The position numbers and the translations under genes are program-made. Positions 1 through 6,729 of a DNA stretch of 17,353 nt are shown piece by piece. The first letter of the stretch is position 1; every line of letters starts with the position of its first letter. The stretch comes from JBBQTU01 sp038213005 (GTDB lineage: Bacteria; Planctomycetota; Phycisphaerae; Tepidisphaerales; Tepidisphaeraceae): the NCBI GenBank assembly GCA_038213005.1, contig JBBQTU010000067.1, positions 1-17,353 on the forward strand, in the 5' to 3' direction. The notes under the pieces are model-generated. The model did not search any database. It worked only from the letters and a program-made list of their open reading frames with translations, and was not told where the DNA came from.

Positions 1-18
1 GAATGGCACTTCCATAAG
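1..18. repeat. Left terminal inverted repeat of the IS
   Basis: GAATGGCACTTCCATAAG, an exact reverse complement of 1507-1524. It lies downstream of the transposase stop codon. It touches the window edge, so its outer boundary is not proven. Confidence 0.88.
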
Positions 19-20
19 GA

Positions 21-1463
21 TCACCTCGTTTTCATAAGCCTTGCTATGGCGATAGCGCGAGGCTCGTTGAGAAGCCGCTGTGTTTTGGGTCGTCTCTTGA
101 TCGCATGTGGCTCGACGCGACCAGGTCTGTCGTTGACTCGATGCGTGGCGACCGCTCGCAAAATGAGCTTGTAGGTCGTCCGCCATTGCGCCACGGAACA
201 GAACCACCCGATCTCAGCAAACGCCGCCAGTGTCTGCAACGTGCCTTTGAAACTGACATCCCGCGGAGAGATGTCGACCGTCGTCGCTGCCTCGGCCATC
301 AGTTTGCGGACCAGGTTGTAGGCCAGCAGGTGCATCCATATCTCCTTGCGAACCATCGAAGGAGTCTTGCACCGCAGCACCTCCATTCGCATCACCTGCT
401 TGATCGAACGCAGGTCCAGTTCCACGTGCCAGCGAGCCCGGTACGCCTTGGCCAGATCATCTTTGCTGTAAAGCTCAGCATCCACCAGAGTGGTGACCAG
501 GAGCAACTGACGAGTACGAAACCCACGCTGCTCCACGTTCACGGCTGTTTCACGCACAGCCAGGGTGGCCGGTGTCAGGTCGTAAGCCTCCTGGCTGAGC
601 CAGTCCGGCCGAGGAGGTTTCGTCCACGACACGACATGATCCCGCCGGCCCAGGTGCCGGCCTTTGCGCCAGTTCATCCGACGCTTGCCGTCGTGGTGAC
701 TCAGCAGATCGACGCCACGCTCCAGCAGCGAGGCGATGATCCAGTAATTGGCATAGTAGCCATCGGCCAGCAACACATCACCCGCCTGGAGTCCTCCCAG
801 CATCTGCCGCAGCAACGCGGTCTCGCCCGTCTGCTTGCCGCGATAGGGTCCCATCGCCACATTCAGCACGACGCCGCACGACAGGCTGATCAACCCCACC
901 AGGCGCATGATGGGGAAGCCCACGCCATTCTTATGATGCCGCGCTTGAGGATACTCCTGCTGGTTGGCCGGCGTATCGGGCATGCTGAGGGTTGTCCCGT
1001 CAGCGATCTTGATCGGGCGGCCCCCCAGCATCCCGGTTGATGGAAACCGATCCTGCAGAGTTTGTCCGCTCTGACGGGCCAGATCGGCCATCAGTGCTTC
1101 GGGTAGACGCTCGCGTGCCTTGCAGTAGGGGTCTGTCTTGGCGCTGGCCGACTCGTTGCCGCCAAGGCTCACAAAGGCCAACAGCTTGGCCACCGCCGCA
1201 CGGCATGAATGATCTTCTGACAACGCCTGGTACAAGAATGTCCACAGGGTGACCAGCGGCGTGTAAAGGCATTGCCTAAAGCGAACCCCATGGCGAGCGA
1301 TGGCCCGTTTGACTTGCTGCTTGGGCAACAATGTCTCCATGCACAGGTCACGAGTCTTTGTCAGTTGAGAACGTACTTGGTGGGTCACCCGTCCGTGGGT
1401 ATGCTGAATCACCTTAGGCCTCCTTGCCGGTAGATTGTCTTTGACAACAATCATCCTGGCCAT
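21..1463 (-). CDS. IS4-family DDE transposase
   Basis: A 480-residue transposase that would cut and rejoin the ends of the surrounding element. The catalytic triad is readable: first Asp in the IADGT motif (D155), second Asp in LLADGYY (D234), and Glu E348 within the IS4 signature Y-x2-R-x3-E-x6-K (Y341, R344, E348, K355). The N-terminal ~100 residues match the usual IS4 DNA-binding region in size. The ORF is intact and ends 20 bases from the left terminal repeat. The start ATG at 1463 has no clear Shine-Dalgarno sequence; a second ATG three codons in is possible. With all catalytic residues and both terminal repeats intact, the element looks recently active. Family assignment is firm; the subgroup cannot be named from sequence alone. 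Confidence 0.93.
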   Translation of the reverse strand: MARMIVVKDNLPARRPKVIQHTHGRVTHQVRSQLTKTRDLCMETLLPKQQVKRAIARHGVRFRQCLYTPLVTLWTFLYQALSEDHSCRAAVAKLLAFVSLGGNESASAKTDPYCKARERLPEALMADLARQSGQTLQDRFPSTGMLGGRPIKIADGTTLSMPDTPANQQEYPQARHHKNGVGFPIMRLVGLISLSCGVVLNVAMGPYRGKQTGETALLRQMLGGLQAGDVLLADGYYANYWIIASLLERGVDLLSHHDGKRRMNWRKGRHLGRRDHVVSWTKPPRPDWLSQEAYDLTPATLAVRETAVNVEQRGFRTRQLLLVTTLVDAELYSKDDLAKAYRARWHVELDLRSIKQVMRMEVLRCKTPSMVRKEIWMHLLAYNLVRKLMAEAATTVDISPRDVSFKGTLQTLAAFAEIGWFCSVAQWRTTYKLILRAVATHRVNDRPGRVEPHAIKRRPKTQRLLNEPRAIAIARLMKTR

Positions 1464-1506
1464 GGAGGCCTACTTTTGTATAGCCTTATAATTACAGCAC
1501 TTAGGG

Positions 1507-1524
1507 CTTATGGAAGTGCCATTC
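1507..1524. repeat. Right terminal inverted repeat of the IS
   Basis: CTTATGGAAGTGCCATTC, an exact match in inverted orientation to 1-18. It lies 43 bases upstream of the transposase start codon, so this is the promoter-proximal end of the element. Confidence 0.9.
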
Positions 1525-1532
1525 AATCCAGG

Positions 1533-1592
1533 CCTCTTTTCGTTTCTATACAAGATTCAGCGGCTTCTGCGGAGAGCCCTCTTTTCGTTTCT
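1533..1592. repeat. 15-bp direct repeat pair
   Basis: CCTCTTTTCGTTTCT occurs at 1533-1547 and again at 1578-1592, 45 bases apart, just outside the right end of the IS and just before the katG remnant. A third partial match (GTTCGTTTTCGGTT) follows at about 1601. The role is unknown; it may mark a small duplication or deletion scar. Confidence 0.6.
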
Positions 1593-1602
1593 CTGCCGTT
1601 TG

Positions 1603-1740
1603 TTCGTTTTCGGTTCAAACTCCCAACTCCGGGCCGTGGCAGAAGTCCAAGGAAGTTCCGATGCGCAGGGCAGGTTTGTCCAGGACTTTGTCGCTACCCG
1701 GGCCAAGGTCATGAATCTTGATCGCTTTGACGTGGCCTAA
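1603..1740 (+). pseudogene. katG: Catalase-peroxidase C-terminal remnant
   Basis: The frame at 1603-1740 encodes about 45 residues that read as the extreme C-terminus of a KatG catalase-peroxidase: VFGSNSQLRA, then AEV-x3-SSDAQ, then FVQDFVA and the closing KVMNLDRFD before a TAA stop at 1738-1740. These strings are characteristic of the C-terminal haem-less KatG domain. An intact KatG has over 700 residues, so nearly all of the gene, including the haem-binding catalytic domain, is missing. Homology stops abruptly near 1603, about 80 bases from the right end of the IS. The fragment cannot encode an active enzyme. Whether the IS caused the loss or only landed nearby cannot be told here. The family call rests on remembered KatG sequence, not a search. 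Confidence 0.8.
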
Positions 1741-1794
1741 CGTCAACAGGTCGCATCGACTTGAATCAGGACAGTAATCCAGAGCGATCCGTGG

Positions 1795-1824
1795 TTCGCG
1801 CCAGGCGCGAAGGTGCACTATAAT
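1795..1824 (+). promoter_or_regulatory. Candidate promoter of the sulfur operon
   Basis: A perfect sigma70-like -10 box TATAAT lies at 1819-1824, 43 bases before the ATG at 1868. The hexamer at an 18-base spacing upstream (TTCGCG, 1795-1800) is only a partial -35 match. The placement fits a short leader with the GGAG ribosome-binding site at 1857-1860. Confidence 0.5.
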
Positions 1825-1867
1825 CATCTACTGGATAGACCGGTGATCAGGAACACGGAGACAATCC

Positions 1868-3880
1868 ATGAGAAGCGTTTTCTGGGTCGTGGTGTGCGCC
1901 ATCGTGGCGATGTCGGTTGCGCCTGCCCTGGCTGCCGATTCGCCGAAGATCAAGGACACCGAATCGGTCACGCACGGGGATGACGCCGCGAAGCACCAGG
2001 TCGTCGACACCTATAAGTTTTCCGGGTTCGAGATTGTTCAGGTCAATCTGCCCGTGCTGTCGCACTACTCATACATCCTGGTCAGCGGCAAGGAGGCGCT
2101 GGTTGTTGACCCCGATCGGGATGTGCAGTTCTACTTGGATTATGCGGCGAAGAACGGTCTGACGATCAAGGGCGTATACCTGACGCACTCCCACGCCGAC
2201 TTCGTGGCGGGTCATCTGGAGATCGTCAAGGCCGCCAACTGCTCGATCTACCAGAGCGCCTCCAGCGGCGTGGGCTACAACATCGAGCCGATGAAGGATG
2301 GCTCGACGTTCAAGATCGGCTCAGCGGTCATCAAGGTCTTGGAGACGCCCGGCCATACGCCCGATGGCACGTGCGGACTGGTCTATGCCGGGGACGAAGA
2401 CAAGGTAGGCAAGGTTCTGTTTACGGGCGACACGCTGTTCATCGGCAGTGTCGGCCGGCCTGATCTGCTGGAAGGCAAGATGACGGCGGCGTCACTCGCC
2501 TCGATGGGCTACGACACCTGGACAAACAAGCTTTCAAAGCTGGATAACTCGGTGATGGTGTTGCCGGCGCACGGTGCGGGAAGCCTCTGCGGGGCTCACC
2601 TGAGCGACAGCCCCAAGAGCACCATCGCGGCGGAGCGAAACTCCAATCCCTACCTCGTGCTCAAGAGCCGCAGCGAATTTATCTCGGCGGTGCTGCGGGA
2701 ATTGCCGGAGACGCCGCAATATTTCGGGCACAACGCGGCCATGAACCGCCAGGGCCCACCGCTGGTGGAGTGGAACGCGCCGCTTCCGGCCGAGATCACG
2801 GCTGGTCAGGAATTGATGGACACAGCCAAGCACTACGTGGTCGATATCCGCGATCCGGGCGTGTACGCGGCCGAGCACATCGCTAACTCGGTCAACATCG
2901 GGTTGCGGGGCAGGCTGGAGACCTGGGCAGGCATCATGGTTCCCTGGGCAACTCAGGCCTCTGGCAAACTGGTGCTGGTAGGGAGTAAAGCCGAGCTGAC
3001 CGAGGCGCTGCAGCGCCTGCACCGCATAGGTTACGACGCATCGGTCCTGACGCTGGAGACATGGAAGGCAGGCAATCTGCCCATCAAGAAAGTGGACTTC
3101 GTCAAGCCTGCGGAACTGCACGCCCAGATGACTGCAGGCACCGCCCCGATCATTGTGGACGTGCGCCTGCCCAATGAGTGGATGGGGCTGCGGATCGGCG
3201 ACGTGGTGAACCTGCCGCTCAACCGCCTGCAGGAATTATCGGCCAAACTCGATCCGACCCAGCCCGTGGTGGCGGTGTGCAATTCCGCGTATCGGTCCAC
3301 GATGGCGATAGGGCTCTTGGAGGCCAAGGGGTTCCAGAAAGTCACGTCGCTGGCCGGGGGCAGCGAGGCGTGGATCGCGGCGGGCCTGCCGGTGTACGGG
3401 GCCGAGGTCAGCAAGTCAGCGGCGGGGTCCGCAATTGCCAGAAGGGAGATCAGTCTGGCTGATCGAATGTCCGCCGACGAACTCCGGCGACTGGCCAAGG
3501 ATTTGCCCGGAACCTTCAACCTGGTGGATATCCGCCCGGCCGACCAGTTTGCGGATTATGGCATCCCCGGCTCCCGCAACGTGGACATTGCTGAGGTGCT
3601 GGCCAATCCGGCGTATCTCACCGGGGCTGGCCCGTTGATCCTTGTGGACCGGGATGGCTCGCTGGCGATGCAGGTCGCAGGCATCCTTTCCCAGAAGACG
3701 CAGCGTACCATCAAGGCCCTGCACGGCGGGCTGGAGGCATACTGGAAGGACGCCAGCTTCAAAGACTCCGGCAAGCCGTCCGCCGCTCCGGCGAAGTCCG
3801 CATCTCCGTCCACCGCGCCGCCGGCAGCGCCACAGTCCGCGCCGCCGACTCCCCCCAAGAAGAAATCAGCGGGGTGCTAA
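1868..3880 (+). CDS. Exported persulfide dioxygenase-like MBL protein with three rhodanese modules
   Basis: A 670-residue protein likely to oxidise persulfides or relay sulfane sulfur in the periplasm. An N-terminal signal peptide (residues 1-23, ending ALA-AD) is followed by a metallo-beta-lactamase fold at ~45-260. Candidate metal ligands are H107, H109, H163 and D188. The motif is HSHADF, lacking the final His of the dinuclear HxHxDH site, as expected for mononuclear-iron ETHE1/CstB-type persulfide dioxygenases. PAHGAGSLCG near H235 is also typical. Three rhodanese modules follow: ~315-405 (no Cys), ~410-510 (loop CNSAYRS, C471) and ~535-630 (DRDGS replaces the Cys loop). The tail, 637-670, is Pro/Ala/Lys-rich and ends in Cys. 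The start is supported by GGAG seven bases upstream. The next gene begins two bases after the stop, so the genes are translationally coupled. It is longer than CstB, which has fewer rhodanese units. Confidence 0.85.
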   Translation: MRSVFWVVVCAIVAMSVAPALAADSPKIKDTESVTHGDDAAKHQVVDTYKFSGFEIVQVNLPVLSHYSYILVSGKEALVVDPDRDVQFYLDYAAKNGLTIKGVYLTHSHADFVAGHLEIVKAANCSIYQSASSGVGYNIEPMKDGSTFKIGSAVIKVLETPGHTPDGTCGLVYAGDEDKVGKVLFTGDTLFIGSVGRPDLLEGKMTAASLASMGYDTWTNKLSKLDNSVMVLPAHGAGSLCGAHLSDSPKSTIAAERNSNPYLVLKSRSEFISAVLRELPETPQYFGHNAAMNRQGPPLVEWNAPLPAEITAGQELMDTAKHYVVDIRDPGVYAAEHIANSVNIGLRGRLETWAGIMVPWATQASGKLVLVGSKAELTEALQRLHRIGYDASVLTLETWKAGNLPIKKVDFVKPAELHAQMTAGTAPIIVDVRLPNEWMGLRIGDVVNLPLNRLQELSAKLDPTQPVVAVCNSAYRSTMAIGLLEAKGFQKVTSLAGGSEAWIAAGLPVYGAEVSKSAAGSAIARREISLADRMSADELRRLAKDLPGTFNLVDIRPADQFADYGIPGSRNVDIAEVLANPAYLTGAGPLILVDRDGSLAMQVAGILSQKTQRTIKALHGGLEAYWKDASFKDSGKPSAAPAKSASPSTAPPAAPQSAPPTPPKKKSAGC

Positions 3881-3881
3881 C

Positions 3882-4412
3882 TTGAATGACCAGATACCCA
3901 ACAACGATTGTCCCAAGCCGTACATGAACCCATACCTCGCCGGCGTGCTTCTGGGCCTGGCGCTACTGGCGTCCTACCTCATCCTGGGAGCTGGCCTGGG
4001 GGCATCGGGCGGCCTGTCGCGGTTCGCTGCCTGGGCGGAAGGCTGGGTGGCCCCCTCCCACACGCAGTCCAGCGAATACTTCGGCGCGTGGGGCGATAGA
4101 CCGCTTAACTACTACTTGGTCTTCATGCTGGCCGGCGTCTTCCTGGGCGGTTTGTTCTCGGCGGTGCTGGCGCGGCGGGTCAGGTTTCAGGTGGAGCGCG
4201 GCAAGAAGGCCTCCCGCGGGCTGCGCCTCTCGCTGGCGATGATCGGCGGCATCCTGGCAGGCTTCGCCAGCCGACTGGCCCAGGGCTGCACCTCAGGCCA
4301 GGCGCTGTCGGGCAGCGCGATGCTGCTCTCGGGCAGCGTGGTGTTTCTCATCTGCGTCTTCGCCGGCGGATATGCCGCGGCCTGGCTGGTCAGGAGGCAG
4401 TGGCATGATTGA
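3882..4412 (+). CDS. YeeE/YedE-type sulfur transporter, N-terminal half
   Basis: A ~176-residue membrane protein of the YeeE/YedE (Sulf_transp) family, which imports thiosulfate or related sulfur compounds. Four hydrophobic segments are visible: YLAGVLLGLALLASYLI, the YYLVFMLAGVFLGGL region, LRLSLAMIGGILAGF, and the SGSVVFLICVFAGGYAAAW region. The family cysteine motif is present as RLAQGCTSGQALSG. I chose the TTG at 3882 because GGGG lies about seven bases upstream and the N-terminal KPYMNPYLAG seems conserved in relatives; the alternative ATG at 3924 has no ribosome-binding site. The frame is open further upstream but overlaps the previous gene and is not credible. The gene overlaps the next by eight bases. 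With it, it makes up one split transporter. Confidence 0.85.
   Translation: MNDQIPNNDCPKPYMNPYLAGVLLGLALLASYLILGAGLGASGGLSRFAAWAEGWVAPSHTQSSEYFGAWGDRPLNYYLVFMLAGVFLGGLFSAVLARRVRFQVERGKKASRGLRLSLAMIGGILAGFASRLAQGCTSGQALSGSAMLLSGSVVFLICVFAGGYAAAWLVRRQWHD
4392..4397 (+). promoter_or_regulatory. Ribosome-binding site that fixes the start at 4405
   Basis: AGGAGG seven bases before ATG 4405, inside the end of the upstream gene. It shows the two YeeE halves are separately initiated proteins rather than a frameshifted single gene. Confidence 0.8.
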
Positions 4413-6411
4413 AACCTTCTTCGGCAACGAGACGCTCTCCTCCTCGGCGGCCTTGCTCGCGGCGTTGGCCATCGGCTTGGCATTCGGGTTTGCCCTGGAG
4501 CGGGCAGGATTCGGCAGTTCCCGCCGGCTGGCTGGCATCTTCTACTTCCGCGACATGGCGGTATTGAAGGTCATGTTCACCGCGGTCGTCGTGGCGATGC
4601 TGGGGCTGCTATACGCCCGCGGTCTGGGCTGGATCGGCGAGGAACAACTGTTCTTCATGCCCAGCATCTATGGAGCCCAGATCGTGGGCGGTCTGATCCT
4701 GGGCGTGGGCTTTGTTGTAGGGGCCTGGTGCCCAGGCACGGCAGCGGTGGGTCTGGCCTCGGGCCGCTGGGATGCCGCTTTCTTCCTGGGCGGCGCGGCT
4801 ATCGGGAGCATCCTGTTCAACGAGATGTTCGGCATGCTCAAGGGCCTGTACTCGTGGGGCGACAGCGGCGTGCAGTTCGCCTGGCAGTCGGTGGGAATGC
4901 CTGCCGCGCCTTTTGCCGTGCTGTTCGTGCTGGTCGCCATCGGCTGCTTCTGGGGCGCGGAGTACATCGAGCGCCGGGTGGCTGGCACGGGCGCCTACTG
5001 GCGCAGCCCGTTCCTGAAAGCCTTCAGCGTTGCCCTGGTTATCCTGGCGGTCGGCCTGCTCGCGATCCACGGCGGCGGCTCGCATGCGGAGAACACGGCC
5101 GCATACGCCCCCGCAGAGTCGGCCCTTCTTGGGCAGGTCGCGGCGGCCGAGGATCACATTGAACCGGAGGAACTCGCCGACCGGATCATGGGGGCTGAGG
5201 CTGGCCTGTTTCTGGTAGACATTCGTCCGGCCGAGGAGTTCGAGGCGTTCCACATCCGTGGCGCGGTGAACATCGAGATGGCCGATGTGCCCACGGCCGT
5301 GGCTCCGCACAAGAACAAGGGCATGGTCGTTCTGTATTCCAACGGCATGACGCATCCTGCCCAGGTGCGGGACTCGTTGGCGCGGATTGGCTACACCAAT
5401 GTGTACATGCTTACCGACGGTCTGGAGGGATTCCGCGAGCGAGTCCTGAAGCCGGCGTCGCTACGGGTTGAGCCCCTCTCGGCCGCGCAGATGGCCAGGA
5501 TCAACGCATGGCGGTACTACTTCACGGGGGAGGGCAAGGCCCCGGCAACAGCGGCCACGGCCCAGCTCCCGATGTCTTTAGCCACTGCACCGACACTTCC
5601 GGGCTTGGTTGAACCGGCGTGGCTGGCCGAGAACCTGGGCAAGAAGGATGTGCGAATCCTGGACGTACGGTCGCAGCCTCAATACAACACCGGCCATATC
5701 CCCGGCTCGGTGTGCGTCTCGCCAGAGAACTTTCGTGGTGTGGTCGGCGGGGTCTCGTCCATGCTCTTGCCGTCGGATATTCTTGCCAGGCAGATGTCGC
5801 TGCTTGGCATCAAACCGACCGATACCGTCATGATCGTTCCGGATGACAAACCCCAGGACGCGACGATGGTGTCGATGGCCTTCGCGCGCCTGGGCCATGG
5901 TCGATACGGCATCTTGAATGGCGGCTTTGCACGATGGGTTGCCGAGAAGCATCCAGTCACGACGGATCTGCCAACAGTTAAGCCGTCGGACTATCCGGCC
6001 GGCTCGCTGGACGCGTTTACAGTGGACTACAGGCAGGTGCGCGACCAATTGGGCAGGAAGGACACCGTGATCATCGATGTCCGGCCGGCGGAGTTCTATA
6101 CCGGGCAGAAGGTCGAGGAAGCTCGTGGCGGGCATATCCCGGGCGCGAAGAACCGCCCGTACACCGAGGATGTGACAAAGGTCGGCGGCGTGACGCTCTT
6201 GAAGTCCGTGGATGAATTGGCCAAGGCCTATGCGCGGCTGATCCCCTCGAAGGACACGAAAGTGATCTTGCACTGCCGTACCGGCCACCAGGCCAGCCAG
6301 GCCTTCTTCGTGCTCCACAACCTGTTGGGCTATCCCAACGTGCTCTGGTACGACGGAGGCTGGTCGGAGTGGGCGGCACGCACGGACCTGCCTGTAGAGC
6401 TTGCACCATAG
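4405..6411 (+). CDS. YeeE/YedE C-terminal half fused to three rhodanese modules
   Basis: A 668-residue fusion. Residues 1-222 hold about six hydrophobic segments and the second YeeE/YedE cysteine motif, GAWCPGTAAVG (C109), completing the pore begun by the upstream gene. Three rhodanese-like modules follow: ~252-345 (YSNG replaces the Cys loop), ~400-518 (no Cys) and ~530-665 (loop CRTGHQAS, C624). The last two resemble a tandem thiosulfate sulfurtransferase with an inactive first and active second half. Arg-rich loops between segments 1-2 (ERAGFGSSRR) and 5-6 (YIERR) suggest those loops are cytoplasmic, so segment 6 would put the rhodanese tail in the periplasm. The start ATG at 4405 is set by AGGAGG at 4392-4397, seven bases upstream; an earlier in-frame ATG at 4372 is rejected. 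Last gene of the operon. Confidence 0.88.
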   Translation: MIETFFGNETLSSSAALLAALAIGLAFGFALERAGFGSSRRLAGIFYFRDMAVLKVMFTAVVVAMLGLLYARGLGWIGEEQLFFMPSIYGAQIVGGLILGVGFVVGAWCPGTAAVGLASGRWDAAFFLGGAAIGSILFNEMFGMLKGLYSWGDSGVQFAWQSVGMPAAPFAVLFVLVAIGCFWGAEYIERRVAGTGAYWRSPFLKAFSVALVILAVGLLAIHGGGSHAENTAAYAPAESALLGQVAAAEDHIEPEELADRIMGAEAGLFLVDIRPAEEFEAFHIRGAVNIEMADVPTAVAPHKNKGMVVLYSNGMTHPAQVRDSLARIGYTNVYMLTDGLEGFRERVLKPASLRVEPLSAAQMARINAWRYYFTGEGKAPATAATAQLPMSLATAPTLPGLVEPAWLAENLGKKDVRILDVRSQPQYNTGHIPGSVCVSPENFRGVVGGVSSMLLPSDILARQMSLLGIKPTDTVMIVPDDKPQDATMVSMAFARLGHGRYGILNGGFARWVAEKHPVTTDLPTVKPSDYPAGSLDAFTVDYRQVRDQLGRKDTVIIDVRPAEFYTGQKVEEARGGHIPGAKNRPYTEDVTKVGGVTLLKSVDELAKAYARLIPSKDTKVILHCRTGHQASQAFFVLHNLLGYPNVLWYDGGWSEWAARTDLPVELAP

Positions 6412-6729
6412 TCCTGGCCGCACGGTGCCGACGCCCACCCATTCATAGACGGACATTCAATGGGAAGTCTCACGGGTTTCCCTGGGAAAAGAAGAACAGA
6501 GGATGCGAGTCGATTTAACGATTTGAGTGACATTGATCGCGAATCGCGCAGGCAATAGCTTGTAGCGGCTGAATCGCACGGCAGGCAAAGCGCCTGGAGG
6601 AGGGGCGGTCGTGGCGCGGTTACCGCTCGGGGCTGCGGCGGGTCGCGCCAAGCGACACGGCGCTGGCTGAATCCTGCCCGGTAAATCCTCTGGCGGAGTT
6701 GTCGGCGTTGGCTAAACTCGTGTCTGAAG
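6412..6729. other. Intergenic stretch, nothing firm
   Basis: These 318 bases lie between the sulfur operon and the 583-residue gene. No ORF here resembles a protein family, and I see no RNA gene or clear intrinsic terminator. The part around 6480-6560 is a little richer in A and T and could hold a promoter, but no convincing -35/-10 pair stands out. Confidence 0.5.

Larger units (their letters stand above)
1..1524 (-). mobile_element. IS4-family insertion sequence, complete or nearly so
   Basis: The element is bounded by a perfect 18-bp inverted repeat: GAATGGCACTTCCATAAG at 1-18 and its exact reverse complement at 1507-1524. Between them lies a single full-length transposase gene on the minus strand. 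Pairing stops just inside the repeats. Because the left repeat starts at base 1, it could extend further left, and the left target duplication cannot be seen. The length of about 1.5 kb and the single DDE transposase with a YREK motif fit the IS4 family. The bases just right of the element (AATCCA...) would be the right copy of any target duplication. Confidence 0.9.
1525..1867. other. Intergenic stretch between IS and sulfur operon
   Basis: This 343-base stretch has three parts. 1525-1602 holds two copies of a 15-base direct repeat and no recognisable gene. 1603-1740 holds the in-frame end of a broken katG. 1741-1867 is the leader of the next gene, with a TATAAT box at 1819-1824 and a GGAG ribosome-binding site at 1857-1860. 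Confidence 0.7.

Noticed and set aside
105..1040. A 311-codon open frame on the plus strand
   Set aside because: It is antisense to the transposase, has no family motif, and its composition reflects the complementary strand.
1533..1592. The 15-bp direct repeat as the IS target duplication
   Set aside because: Both copies lie on the same side of the IS, so they cannot be its target duplication.
3642..4412. A 256-residue version of the YeeE N-half with an 80-residue extension
   Set aside because: The extension overlaps the upstream rhodanese gene and is Arg/Pro-rich with no family match; TTG 3882 with GGGG upstream fits better.
3882..6411. Possible frameshift splitting one YeeE/YedE gene
   Set aside because: The second half has its own strong AGGAGG and ATG, the overlap is a normal coupling arrangement, and split YeeE pairs are known.
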